Origin: an uncultured Deinococcota bacterium
GTDB lineage: Bacteria > Deinococcota > Deinococci > Deinococcales > Trueperaceae
Assembly (NCBI GenBank): GCA_947311535.1
Contig: CAMZLP010000155.1
Location: 1-35,466 of the forward strand
Direction: 5' to 3'
Length of the DNA stretch: 35,466 nt
Position numbers and translations under genes: made by a program. The notes beneath the pieces were generated by a model. It was not told the origin of the DNA. It made no database searches and saw only the letters and a list, made by a program, of their open reading frames with translations. Positions 1-8,144 of this stretch are shown piece by piece (the first letter of the stretch is position 1; each line of letters opens with the position of its first letter).

Positions 1-19
1 ATCCATTTGTGTTCATAAC

Positions 20-81
20 AATTCTTATCCCTTTTTATTTCCTTTGTCAATCTTTGGTCATACGAATTTTCCAGTTGTCTC
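20..81 (-). repeat. 62-bp end repeat, left copy
   Basis: These 62 bases are the exact reverse complement of 35319-35380 near the other end of the window. Identity stops abruptly on both sides, so this is a discrete repeated unit and not a long duplication. One edge reads GAGACAACTGGAAAATTC. It lies upstream of no visible gene and downstream of the MBL-fold hydrolase stop. No transposase is visible. A mobile-element end, a MITE or a dispersed intergenic repeat at which the assembly broke would all fit; the sequence alone does not choose between them. Confidence 0.85.
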
Positions 82-116
82 CCTTATGTCAAGAGGTTTA
101 AAAATCGAATGATTTG

Positions 117-749
117 TTATAACAAAAATGGATTATATTTCTTCTCGTGAGCAATAGTAGTACCTTCACCATGGCCAGAATAGACATTGGTTTCATCGGG
201 TAAAACAAATAGCCTCTCTTTTATACTTTTTAACAACTGCTGATGATCAGCAAAAGGCAAATCCGTTCTACCTATTCCCTCTTTAAACAAGGCATCACCA
301 GATAATAATAAATTTTCAGCTTTTATATAAAAAGCAATATGCCCTGGAGCATGCCCTGGAGTAAAAATACATTCAATTTCAGTATCGCCAAGTTTTAAGA
401 TCTGGCCATCTTTAATTTCTTTTGGTTTTGTAGTGGGTTGTTTTATAGTTATTTCCCAACGGGCTGCTGCCATTGCAGCATTGTCATATAAAACATTGTC
501 ACTTGGGTGCAATAGTACCGGGACTTTAAGAGCCTCAATAATATCTTCCACCGCACCAACATGATCAAAGTGAGCATGAGTTAAAAAGATAGACTCGAGC
601 CTATAGTTTTTTTCTTTTAACACGCCCAAAAGCAAATCAGCTTCATCGCCAGGGTCTATTAAAACGGCTTTTTTGGTTTTTTCATCTGCTAACAAATAGC
701 AATTTTCTTGTAAAGGGCCAACAGTAAATAAATAAACAGAAAGATTCAC
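117..749 (-). CDS. MBL-fold metallo-hydrolase, glyoxalase II-like
   Basis: This 210-residue protein is a compact metallo-beta-lactamase fold hydrolase of the GloB/YcbL type. The zinc ligands are all visible: THAHFDH at residues 57-63 (H58, H60, D62, H63), PGH at 131-133, GD at 151-152 and SGHG at 191-194. Its length fits the short YcbL-like branch that lacks the C-terminal helical domain of classical glyoxalase II. No signal peptide is seen, so it should be cytosolic. Hydrolysis of glutathione or other thiol esters is the usual role of relatives, but the substrate cannot be read from the sequence. A persulfide dioxygenase (ETHE1) role would suit the sulfur genes in the window, yet nothing specific supports it. 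It is the last gene on the minus strand before the end repeat, 18 bases after the glycosyltransferase stop. Confidence 0.88.
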   Translation of the reverse strand: MNLSVYLFTVGPLQENCYLLADEKTKKAVLIDPGDEADLLLGVLKEKNYRLESIFLTHAHFDHVGAVEDIIEALKVPVLLHPSDNVLYDNAAMAAARWEITIKQPTTKPKEIKDGQILKLGDTEIECIFTPGHAPGHIAFYIKAENLLLSGDALFKEGIGRTDLPFADHQQLLKSIKERLFVLPDETNVYSGHGEGTTIAHEKKYNPFLL

Positions 750-767
750 AGTGTTTATACTAGCCTA

Positions 768-1451
768 TTATTGCTTATTTGTTCTAATTGTAAACCACGT
801 TTGTAAAATATCTCGGTACATTCCCAATCGAATTTTAAAGCCCGCCCAAAAACCACGTTTTTCTTCTTTCATTACCTGTGAAACATCTTTTAAATCTATA
901 TTGGCTGTGCGCCAATTATCTTTTTTGGCTCCCTTAGTAATAGCTATTTCTATACCATATCGAGATTTGGAAAAATCAGGCAATGCCAATAGCTTTTCAC
1001 GCAATATTCCTCGTTGACCATTTAGCTGGGGGCTAATATTTTGGGCAGCAGTTGTTTGCCATCTTCCGCCACTAAAATTGCCTCTGGTCATATCAACTTC
1101 ATCATTTAAAACTGGCTTTGCTAGGTCAATAACATGCTGGCTTTTAAGACCTGTCAAATCAGCATCTATGAGTACAATGGCTTTTGTTTGCAGAGTTTTG
1201 GCAGCAAGCCAAACTGCTCCACCTTTGCCAACGTTTTCTATTATTTCTAAAACTGCTGCACCAGCAGCAAGTGATTTTTCTTTGGTTTTGTCAGTTGAGC
1301 CATCATCTACTACCAAAACCAAACCCAAATTAGCTTCTAGAGCAAGTTTTACAATACTAGCAACTGTTGCTTCTTCATTGTAAGCAGGAATTACAACAGC
1401 ACAATCCCCAGTTAAATCTAAATCTTTTGGAAAAAGATTAAAATTAGCCAC
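768..1451 (-). CDS. Family 2 glycosyltransferase
   Basis: This is a 227-residue GT-A fold glycosyltransferase. The nucleotide-sugar site is clear: VIPAYNEE at residues 20-27, VVDDGSTD at about 47-54, GKGGAV at 75-80 and the metal-binding DAD at 96-98. There are no membrane helices, unlike dolichol-phosphate mannosyltransferases with C-terminal anchors. The C-terminal part has amphipathic stretches that may bind the membrane. Its start overlaps the end of the RseP gene by 8 bases, which suggests translational coupling and one transcript. The donor and acceptor are unknown; a lipid carrier or cell-surface glycan is likely from the family. Confidence 0.87.
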   Translation of the reverse strand: MANFNLFPKDLDLTGDCAVVIPAYNEEATVASIVKLALEANLGLVLVVDDGSTDKTKEKSLAAGAAVLEIIENVGKGGAVWLAAKTLQTKAIVLIDADLTGLKSQHVIDLAKPVLNDEVDMTRGNFSGGRWQTTAAQNISPQLNGQRGILREKLLALPDFSKSRYGIEIAITKGAKKDNWRTANIDLKDVSQVMKEEKRGFWAGFKIRLGMYRDILQTWFTIRTNKQ

Positions 1452-2544
1452 TTAAAAACAAACCACCGAGTTCTTTAAAAGTAATTAACAACATCAATAC
1501 TATCACTGACATAAAGCCAATAAAATGGATGAATTCTTCTCGTCCTGGGGGTAGTGGTTTGCCACGCAAAGAAGTAATTGTAGCCAAAACCATACGTCCA
1601 CCATCTAAGCCTGGTATTGGTAATAAATTAAATACCCCTAAAGACAGATTGATAAATGCCGCAAGTGCCAAAACTGGAATAATACCAACCTTTCGGGCAC
1701 TATCTACCATTTTCACTATGCCTACAGGACCTGCAATATCTTCTGATTGTTTTGCAGACAATGCTGATGCAAAACCTTTTACAAAGCCTTTAACAACATC
1801 TGGCACTACCTTAAACGAAAATACTACGGTCTCAGCAATTGCCTGAAAAAAGTTAATCTTTGGCAAATCTTTAACAACTAATGGGGCTATTTGAACACCC
1901 AATAGGGGTCGTTCTTGACCTTCTTTTAGTTCTGGTGGCCACGGGCTGGCAATGTTTATAGTTTTTTCACCACGTTTAAAAGTAATTAATAATTTAGGGC
2001 TGGCATCACGGATTGATTGGCTAACTTGGCTAGCGTTAGGATCTTTTATGCCATTAATTTCCAAAAATATATCACCAGCTTCTATCCCTAGAGCTTCAGC
2101 TGTATAACCTTCCATAATGCCATCTACTATTGCACCGCTATTTTCAGCAACTAGGCCAGATGTTAAACTTCGATAGTTTGGCACTATTGTTATAACAGTT
2201 GACAATAAAATAATAAATAATAAGTAATTTGCTACAACCCCAGCAACTAAAATAAATAGCTTTTCCCAAAGTTTTTTTGTCGTAAAACCATCTTCATAAT
2301 ATTCGTAGTTTCCGTCTTCATCTGCTTTTGCGCCCATACTTGGGATATCAACATAACCACCAAGTGGCAAAAGGGAAATTCGCCATTCGGTATCTCGCCA
2401 TTGTTTTTTAAATATCACTGGGCCCATACCAATACTAAATGCTCTGACAGGTACACCTACAGATTTAGCGCTTAAGTAATGAGCTGCCTCATGAACCATA
2501 ACTGCTGTTGTAAGAATTAAAAGAAATATAATTGCTGTAATCAT
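1444..2544 (-). CDS. rseP: RseP-type site-2 membrane zinc protease (M50)
   Basis: The 366-residue protein is an intramembrane metalloprotease. The zinc motif HEAAH sits at residues 18-22 in the first membrane helix, a PDZ-like domain lies around residues 120-205 (including DIFLEINGIKD and a SIRDASP stretch), and the third-ligand motif PIPGLDGGRM is at about 309-318. A last membrane segment spans roughly 338-355. The single PDZ domain and the length fit Gram-positive and Deinococcota RseP proteins (E. coli has two PDZ domains and about 450 residues). It cleaves membrane-spanning anti-sigma factors or leftover signal peptides. The downstream glycosyltransferase overlaps its stop codon. Confidence 0.93.
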   Translation of the reverse strand: MITAIIFLLILTTAVMVHEAAHYLSAKSVGVPVRAFSIGMGPVIFKKQWRDTEWRISLLPLGGYVDIPSMGAKADEDGNYEYYEDGFTTKKLWEKLFILVAGVVANYLLFIILLSTVITIVPNYRSLTSGLVAENSGAIVDGIMEGYTAEALGIEAGDIFLEINGIKDPNASQVSQSIRDASPKLLITFKRGEKTINIASPWPPELKEGQERPLLGVQIAPLVVKDLPKINFFQAIAETVVFSFKVVPDVVKGFVKGFASALSAKQSEDIAGPVGIVKMVDSARKVGIIPVLALAAFINLSLGVFNLLPIPGLDGGRMVLATITSLRGKPLPPGREEFIHFIGFMSVIVLMLLITFKELGGLFLSG

Positions 2545-2691
2545 TTGCTTAAGTATGGCAGATTACTGTGAGAACTGGTTAAATTAGGATACTGGGGGAA
2601 TATTTAGTGCATTTATTAAAAACACAATCTCTTGCATCAAGTAGCCCGTCGGTCTATGGCTAGCCTTTTAAATCTTAAAGAGGGGCTTTTA

Positions 2692-3840
2692 TTAAGCTAA
2701 AGCGTGTGGGTCAAATAGCCTTGAATATTCGGCACTTGCAAATCTATCAGTCATACCTGCTATATAGTCTGTTACTGTTCTTTCTAGGCCTTTTTTCTTG
2801 GCCTTTTCTTGCATTTGGGTTGGTAGCATATTTGGTGATGACAGATAGGCATTGTAAATTCGCTCTAAGATATAGTCGGCTTTTTTGGTCATGCGAATAA
2901 GGCGATAGTGAAAATAAAAGTTCTGATATAAAAAACTCTTTAATTCTTTTAATTCTTGTTTCATTTTTGGCGAAGGGCTTGCTAATTTAGACTTTGCACT
3001 GCGTACATCTTCTAAGGTTTTAATTTGATTTTGCTCGAGCCTATCCGCCGTAAATCTAATAGCATCAGTTATCTCCAAACCTAAAATCTCACGGATTAAA
3101 GCGTAGCGGTCTTGATCACTAAAATCAATTGGCGATACTCCAAAGCCTTTCATTATTTTGCCAATAATGGGTACTTCATAAATCTGTTTGGGCGTAAGTG
3201 TTCCGCTACGCAAGCCATCATCAAGGTCATGAGCGTTGTAAGCAAATTCATCGGCAATATTAACTACTTGAGCTTCTAAGCTGGGTTGTTTATCTGGTTC
3301 CCATTCAATATTGGGTACATCATAGTCGGTTTCATGCTTCATAATTCCTTCTAGAGTTTCCCAACTCAGGTTTAAGCCTTGGAACTTCGGGTATCTGTGC
3401 TCGAGCTGAGTCACAACCCGCAGTGATTGTTTATTATGCTCAAATCCTCCAGCAGCCTTAGCTAACCTATTTAATGTTTTCTCGCCAGCATGGCCAAATG
3501 GCGGATGCCCTAAATCATGAGCTAGGGCAATTGTTTCAGCTAAATCTTCATTTAAACCCAAAGCCCTAGAAATGCTTTTAGCAACCTGAGCCACTTCTAT
3601 GGTGTGGGTTAATCTAGTGCGATAGTAATCACCGGCAAAATTCACAAAAACTTGCGTTTTATATTCTAAACGCCGAAAAGCGCTTGTATGTATTACCCTT
3701 GCTCTATCTTTTTGAAAAGCAGTTCTGTATTCACTTTCACTCTCAGAATAAACCCGACCCCGAGATTCTCCAGCTAGGCTGGCATACGGGGCTAGGCTAG
3801 CCTTTTCATTGTCTTCTAGAGTTTTTCTTGTGTAAATCAT
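2692..3840 (-). CDS. dgt: dGTP triphosphohydrolase, HD superfamily
   Basis: This 382-residue HD-domain enzyme removes triphosphate from dGTP or other dNTPs and helps balance nucleotide pools. Visible motifs: FRRLEYKTQVF at 55-65, RLTHTIEVAQ at 76-85 with H79, the HD pair at 108-109 within LAHDLGHPPFGHAGE, and the later NIADEFAYNAHDLDDGL with its metal-binding Asp. The length fits the short dGTPase-like group found in Thermus, where the enzyme is a hexamer acting on several dNTPs. The start codon lies inside a 15-bp inverted repeat (3837-3878), and no Shine-Dalgarno sequence is seen, so translation may be controlled by RNA structure. Confidence 0.94.
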   Translation of the reverse strand: MIYTRKTLEDNEKASLAPYASLAGESRGRVYSESESEYRTAFQKDRARVIHTSAFRRLEYKTQVFVNFAGDYYRTRLTHTIEVAQVAKSISRALGLNEDLAETIALAHDLGHPPFGHAGEKTLNRLAKAAGGFEHNKQSLRVVTQLEHRYPKFQGLNLSWETLEGIMKHETDYDVPNIEWEPDKQPSLEAQVVNIADEFAYNAHDLDDGLRSGTLTPKQIYEVPIIGKIMKGFGVSPIDFSDQDRYALIREILGLEITDAIRFTADRLEQNQIKTLEDVRSAKSKLASPSPKMKQELKELKSFLYQNFYFHYRLIRMTKKADYILERIYNAYLSSPNMLPTQMQEKAKKKGLERTVTDYIAGMTDRFASAEYSRLFDPHALA

Positions 3841-3878
3841 AAGCTATCATAGCAAATTAGCAATATGATAGCTTATGA
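3837..3878 (-). promoter_or_regulatory. Perfect 15-bp inverted repeat over the dgt start codon
   Basis: Arms at 3837-3851 and 3864-3878 are exact reverse complements, separated by 12 bases. On the minus strand the dgt ATG is in the downstream arm. In the mRNA this would fold into a hairpin that hides the start codon; in DNA it could be an operator. It is not followed by a T-run on the minus strand, so it is a poor terminator for the gene upstream. Confidence 0.7.
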
Positions 3879-3911
3879 AATTACATATCTTATTTTTAAG
3901 CTTAAAAAATC

Positions 3912-4190
3912 TTAAGCAACTTCAAATCTAGTACTAACTGGTTTTTTACTAATAATAGCCATTAGCCTTTGTTTTATTTCTCCATGCTCTGGGCTATTAT
4001 GCCAATCTTTAAACGAATCCATTGAACTAAATTCTAGTAGAAGGTGGTTTTCATCAGGTGCAGCAAGACTAACTAAGCGCCTTCCTGATGCATCAAAAAC
4101 TTTCATCTGTTCACAAAGGTCTGCTACAAGCTCAAGATATTCTTCTTGACTACCTTCTTTTATAAAATGCTCTACTTTGGCAATAATCAT
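3912..4190 (-). CDS. Small antibiotic-biosynthesis-monooxygenase-like protein
   Basis: This 92-residue protein has the look of the ABM/YgiN dimeric alpha-beta barrel: an opening strand MIIAKVEHFIKEG, a helix EEYLELVADLCEQM, strands with HLLLEFSSMDSFKDWHNSPEH, and a closing strand. The W-x-x-SPEH stretch is typical of this fold, where a residue near it packs in the active site. Relatives include quinol monooxygenases, heme-degrading enzymes and many proteins of unknown role. It stands alone between dgt and the AIM24 gene. A good Shine-Dalgarno sequence (AGGAGG on the minus strand, just upstream of the start) supports the start codon. The substrate is unknown. Confidence 0.72.
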   Translation of the reverse strand: MIIAKVEHFIKEGSQEEYLELVADLCEQMKVFDASGRRLVSLAAPDENHLLLEFSSMDSFKDWHNSPEHGEIKQRLMAIISKKPVSTRFEVA

Positions 4191-4275
4191 AATTCCTCCT
4201 TTTATATGCCTATTTTTAGGCTAATTGCAAGGCAAGTATATTATTTTCTAATGGGTACATTTGTCACTAAAGCAA

Positions 4276-4314
4276 AAATTTCCAAAAGGCCTAAAAGTGT
4301 CCTTTTGGAAATTT
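4276..4314 (-). terminator. Intrinsic terminator candidate after the AIM24 gene
   Basis: Arms 4276-4289 and 4301-4314 form a perfect 14-bp stem with an 11-base loop. On the minus strand the 3' arm ends in T-rich sequence (TTTTTGCTTT), which suits the end of the AIM24 transcript. On the plus strand only a weak T-run follows. Confidence 0.5.
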
Positions 4315-4429
4315 GTTGTTTAATAAATAATAGCAAATTCAACTAGCAGATTAAAAAAAGAAGTTATATAAATAAATGAAGAGCTAGTAGATAGAGCTAA
4401 AAAGGAAAGAGAAAAATATATTTTAACTC

Positions 4430-5131
4430 TTAAGTAGTTGCAGCGTAAACAATCTCTTCATAAGGCTGCATAACTATCCAACCATCACCTTCAAATTTCA
4501 TTTGGAATGATTCACCGCTACCACGACCTACAAATGTCCTAAATGACATATCCATTTTAAGCTCAGGCATTAGGCTACCAGACCAAGCAACAGTTGCATT
4601 AGGATCAGTAAAGACTGGTTGACCTGGTTTTACTAAAAGTGTAAGTGGGTCATAATGAGTTGTAATTGCTAGTAAGCCAGAGCCAGACATTTTTACACTA
4701 AACAAGCCACCAGCCATCATGCTCGAAACTCTCTTCATCATAGTTATATCCCACTTTAAGTTACCGTCTTCAAAGGCCAATAAATCATTACCATTTACAT
4801 AGATTGTTTCATTTTGTAAATTAAGTATTTGTACCTTTTTACCAGAATCAGCAAAATATACTCTACCCTCACCATCAGCATGCATTAAGCTTGTACCTTC
4901 ACCGGTTACCGCTTTTTTGAGTAATTTACCCAAGCCTTGCTTACGCATACTTTCTCGTTCAAATTTCACATTGCCAGTATAAGCAATCATAGAACCAGCC
5001 TTAGCCCAAACCCGACCATTTAGATTGACCTCGAGCATGTAGGCGCTTTCCAATTCAAAATGCCCTCTTGCGTCTTCATCTTGACGAGTTTCTTGCACAA
5101 ATTCATTAATTGTGTATCTTGCTTCTTGCAT
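4430..5131 (-). CDS. AIM24 family protein
   Basis: The 233-residue protein matches the AIM24 / TIGR00266-type family, which has a beta-rich fold related to the tryptophan RNA-binding attenuator protein. Signs of this are the repeated short beta strands with the motifs VWAKAGSMIAYTGNVKFE, LMHADGEGRVYFADSG, VNGNDLLAFEDGNLKWDI and the late SGSLMPELKMDMSFRTFVGRGSGESFQMKFEG. It has no signal peptide. The molecular function is unknown in bacteria; the yeast relative is a mitochondrial inner-membrane protein. It has its own Shine-Dalgarno sequence (AGGTTA-like) and sits between an aquaporin-family gene and a small ABM-like gene, with no obvious operon partner. Confidence 0.82.
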   Translation of the reverse strand: MQEARYTINEFVQETRQDEDARGHFELESAYMLEVNLNGRVWAKAGSMIAYTGNVKFERESMRKQGLGKLLKKAVTGEGTSLMHADGEGRVYFADSGKKVQILNLQNETIYVNGNDLLAFEDGNLKWDITMMKRVSSMMAGGLFSVKMSGSGLLAITTHYDPLTLLVKPGQPVFTDPNATVAWSGSLMPELKMDMSFRTFVGRGSGESFQMKFEGDGWIVMQPYEEIVYAATT

Positions 5132-5192
5132 AAATTAACCTCCAAATGGTTGATTTAACTATAGACTATTTTTGACTTTTTAACAAACTAAA

Positions 5193-5864
5193 CTAGCTTT
5201 CTTCAAAAATATTCTTGTAAACTTGAGCAGCTATTAGCCCACCAGTTACTGGAGCCAACCAATAAAGCCAAATCTGCGAAGCAGCAGCCCCACCCGCAAA
5301 AAGAGCAGGCCCAAGCTGTCTGGCTGGGTTCATGGCTGCACCCGTGATTGGACCACCCATCAAAATGGCAATAGTGACCATAAAACCAATGAATAATGCA
5401 GCCACTGAATAACCATTTTTATCTATGGCAGTTGCATAAATAACAAATACCAAGAAGAAACTGAGCACAATTTCAATGATAATTCCACTCAATATCCCAA
5501 CCCCATCGGCCAAATGTGGAGCCCCCATGCCAACCGATTTTAGTTGATCAGGAATAACAACTAAGAGCAATGCAGTTGCAGCAATAGCAGCTAAGATCTG
5601 GCTAATTATATAGCCAATAGAATCACTTAAGCCTATTTTGCCAACTGAGAATAGGGCAATAGTTACTGCAGGATTAAAATGTGCCCCGCTTATAACCCCT
5701 AAGCCAGCTATCATAACAGCAATAGTTAAACCATGCGCCAAAGCCACCCCCAATAGGCTCGAGCCTGGCCCAAGCGCTATTGCATTAGATGCAATTGCCC
5801 CAATACCTATGAAACATAGCGCAAAAGTTCCAATAAACTCTGCTAACAAGGCTTTTGTATTCAT
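5193..5864 (-). CDS. Aquaporin / MIP-family channel
   Basis: This 223-residue membrane protein has six helices and two NPA boxes: HFNPAVTIA (NPA at 64-66) and GAAMNPARQLGP (NPA at 179-181, followed by the selectivity-filter Arg182). The helix-five position that is His in water-specific AqpZ appears to be aliphatic here (AILMGGPITGAAMNPAR), so a wider or less water-specific pore is possible. The residues around the second NPA resemble the common bacterial GPITGAAMNPAR group. Length is normal. It lies in the inner membrane. No glycerol kinase or other metabolic partner is nearby, so the solute is undecided. Confidence 0.92.
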   Translation of the reverse strand: MNTKALLAEFIGTFALCFIGIGAIASNAIALGPGSSLLGVALAHGLTIAVMIAGLGVISGAHFNPAVTIALFSVGKIGLSDSIGYIISQILAAIAATALLLVVIPDQLKSVGMGAPHLADGVGILSGIIIEIVLSFFLVFVIYATAIDKNGYSVAALFIGFMVTIAILMGGPITGAAMNPARQLGPALFAGGAAASQIWLYWLAPVTGGLIAAQVYKNIFEES

Positions 5865-5931
5865 ATATTTCCCTTCTCTATATCTCCAAAATAGCTTAAC
5901 ATCATTTGCAAATAATAGTTTAGCAAGATAC

Positions 5932-5960
5932 TTGCATCAGCCAATCAAAAGTGCTAAGCT
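5932..5960 (+). promoter_or_regulatory. Putative sigma-70 promoter for the 6009 gene
   Basis: TTGCAT at 5932-5937 and TAAGCT at 5955-5960 are separated by 17 bases. The -35 is fair and the -10 is weak. The placement just before the TetR-type palindrome supports it, since the operator would then lie over the start of the transcript. Confidence 0.4.
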
Positions 5961-5972
5961 CGGAATTAAATA

Positions 5973-5996
5973 ATTACTGACCGTTCGGTCAGTAAT
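5973..5996. promoter_or_regulatory. TetR-family operator
   Basis: A perfect inverted repeat with 11-bp arms and a 2-base centre; each half reads ACTGACCG from the outside in, giving the classic TGACCG-NN-CGGTCA core of TetR/AcrR operators. It lies 12 bases before the start codon of the 6009 gene, right next to its ribosome binding site (AAGGAG). A regulator bound here would block transcription. No TetR gene is present in the window. Confidence 0.75.
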
Positions 5997-6008
5997 AAGG
6001 AGAAATTC

Positions 6009-6398
6009 ATGATTGATAGTATTATTCTTAATTCTAATGTCCACATTTGGACTGGTACATTTGTTTTAGTTTCGGTGTTGTTTGCAACAATTATTAGTTT
6101 GTTTTATGCAATCAAGAAAAAGGCTCATGATAGGCTCTTCCATTTTGCCTTAATTCTGGCACAAATAAGTATAGTAATTCAAGTGTTGGTAGGTATAAAA
6201 CTCTTAGACCAAGGCTTAGGAGTCTTGCAATTATATATACATTATATAGGTGGCATAGGGGCAATATTCTTTTTGATTTTATATTACTGGCTACCCGAAA
6301 AAATAAGAACAGGTCGCTGGCTCGGTTTTAGCTTAATAATGATGTCATTCTTATTTGCCTTACAAACTTTTGTAATTGGCAGTATTTACGTAGCTTAA
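6009..6398 (+). CDS. Four-helix membrane protein under TetR-type control
   Basis: I do not recognise this 129-residue protein with certainty. It has four predicted membrane helices, at about 13-35, 43-65, 75-95 and 102-127. Histidines sit near helix ends (VHIWTG, LFHFALILAQ, LYIHYIGGIG), a layout seen in small b-heme or quinone-linked membrane proteins, but that is only a resemblance. An AAGGAG ribosome binding site lies 6 bases before the ATG. The gene sits alone behind a TetR-type operator, so it is probably induced by a small ligand. Its stop overlaps the end of the convergent helicase gene by 4 bases. Confidence 0.8.
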   Translation: MIDSIILNSNVHIWTGTFVLVSVLFATIISLFYAIKKKAHDRLFHFALILAQISIVIQVLVGIKLLDQGLGVLQLYIHYIGGIGAIFFLILYYWLPEKIRTGRWLGFSLIMMSFLFALQTFVIGSIYVA

Positions 6399-7942
6399 GG
6401 GCCAGAAATTGCTTCTAAAAACCAAATAGGTAAATTATTTTTTTGTCTATTTAAAAAACTTGGAAAATCAGCATCTAATATATATGTAACCGCAAAATCA
6501 TCTCTGCTTCTTATGCTGCGACCATAAGCTTGAACTATTGTTAAGCAAGTACGCCAATCATACCAAGAGCTATCTAAATTTTTACGCCTATAGACTTGCG
6601 GGTCACCTAAAAATGGATAAGGAATTTTGGAAATAACCTGCCAACGGCTTAGGTCGCCTGCCAAGTCTATGCCCTCAGTCATACTAGGGCTTAACAAAAC
6701 TGTGGCTGTTCTTGAGCGGATATGTTTATCCAAAGCGGCGTCTCGGGCATCACCAGAGAAATGAGTTACAATTCTTTTTTTGTGCCGAGCGGGCAAGTTT
6801 TGGGCAATATAGCTAGTGTTTTTATAAGAATGTGCATGAATCAAACCTTTATCATCTGGATGAGCATCCATTATTTCCGAAATTTCAGCAACTAACTTTG
6901 GTAAATCTCGTTCTATATAATTACGGGTCAATCTAGCAACTGGGCGCAAATATATTGGTCTATTTTCCGCAGGAAAGTCAGACTCAACTGAAATTATTTC
7001 CGCCTCTTCAGGTCTTATGCCTAAACTACGCAAAAATGTTGGCGCATTTAAGATTGTTGCCGAGAGCATCAATATATTTTCGGCAAAATCAAATAAGAAG
7101 TTACGAGCAAAACTGTCAACCATTACCGGTTTATAGCGAATCCAATTGCCTTCTTTGTTTCTACCCTTTTCAACAACCCATTCTGTAAAGTTTTCATCGC
7201 GGCTATGCACAAGCATTTCTAAGCGAGTAAATTGATTATCTAGATAGTTTTTATTTTGCATTTGAGCTAGGGCAGCATCAGGCCCTAAATTATCTTTTTT
7301 GAGTAAAAAATCAATCTCTTTACTACGGCCACGCAATAGTGGCATTATATCTTCTGCAAAGTCAAAATAACCCATTTGCTCAGTACTATTTGGCACTCTT
7401 TCCGGAATACCGACTCGAGCCAAAGCCGAGTCAGAAATTGTTATCTGGATAAAGTTCATTAATTGTGCTTCTGAGTTATGGGCTTCATCTAAAACCAAAA
7501 GCTCACGAGGCTGAAAACCACCCGAGTAATTTAATTCTGCCAGATAATAAGCATAATTCATAATGGCGTTATTAGCGGCGATTGCTGTGTCTTTGGCTAC
7601 AAAATAAGGGCAGTCATCACATTCTGGAAACTTGCGTCCAGCAATGCAAGGAGCAGCCGCAGCATGGGTAGGAGCTACCAAGCAAGGGTAATTACTCCGC
7701 CCTTTCATTAAAGCCAAATCAGGAAAGTCTTTGATATACTGCTCTTGTAATATTTTTTGAGCAGTTAGTATATAGGCCGAGTTAGCTTCTCTGGCCATAG
7801 TTACTGCAATTGCAGATTTACCAGCACCTGTTGGTGCTTCTATAACTACAAAGCGCTTGCCATTTTTAAATGCTTGCTGAGCTTTTTTAATGGCTTCTTT
7901 TTGACCTTTTCGGTATGTTTTATATGGAAATGCAGAAGACAC
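6395..7942 (-). CDS. DinG/XPD-family DNA helicase
   Basis: This 515-residue protein is a superfamily 2 helicase of the DinG/XPD type. Walker A is APTGAGKS at 36-43 and the DEAH box is at 152-155. Four cysteines at 87, 99, 108 and 111 lie between them, as expected for the 4Fe-4S cluster of this group. The C-terminal half carries motif V/VI sequences (LSPSMTEGIDLAGD and QAYGRSIRSRDD, with the arginine finger). Relatives unwind DNA 5' to 3' and act on R-loops, forks and G-quadruplexes. At 515 residues it is shorter than E. coli DinG (716), closer to compact bacterial versions without an exonuclease domain. It is transcribed alone, with both neighbours on the plus strand. Confidence 0.9.
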   Translation of the reverse strand: MSSAFPYKTYRKGQKEAIKKAQQAFKNGKRFVVIEAPTGAGKSAIAVTMAREANSAYILTAQKILQEQYIKDFPDLALMKGRSNYPCLVAPTHAAAAPCIAGRKFPECDDCPYFVAKDTAIAANNAIMNYAYYLAELNYSGGFQPRELLVLDEAHNSEAQLMNFIQITISDSALARVGIPERVPNSTEQMGYFDFAEDIMPLLRGRSKEIDFLLKKDNLGPDAALAQMQNKNYLDNQFTRLEMLVHSRDENFTEWVVEKGRNKEGNWIRYKPVMVDSFARNFLFDFAENILMLSATILNAPTFLRSLGIRPEEAEIISVESDFPAENRPIYLRPVARLTRNYIERDLPKLVAEISEIMDAHPDDKGLIHAHSYKNTSYIAQNLPARHKKRIVTHFSGDARDAALDKHIRSRTATVLLSPSMTEGIDLAGDLSRWQVISKIPYPFLGDPQVYRRKNLDSSWYDWRTCLTIVQAYGRSIRSRDDFAVTYILDADFPSFLNRQKNNLPIWFLEAISGP

Positions 7943-8144
7943 AAGTTAGCCTAACATATCAAGGATAATTGATTTGGAAAAGTAAAGACTTATAATTTTG
8001 GCTAGCTATTTTATTATTTTATTGCTATATTTTACCCAGTACAGAAGTATTTATAGGTTTAAACCCAGCTAGTCTTAATCTCTTGCTGTGTTTTTTTTCT
8101 TTTACTTGTTCAAGGCTCATATAACCATTCAAATGGAGGGAAAA

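Noticed and set aside
117-749. Persulfide dioxygenase (ETHE1) role for the MBL-fold gene
   Set aside because: It would suit the SQR genes, but the gene is 9 kb away and shows only general glyoxalase II-type motifs.
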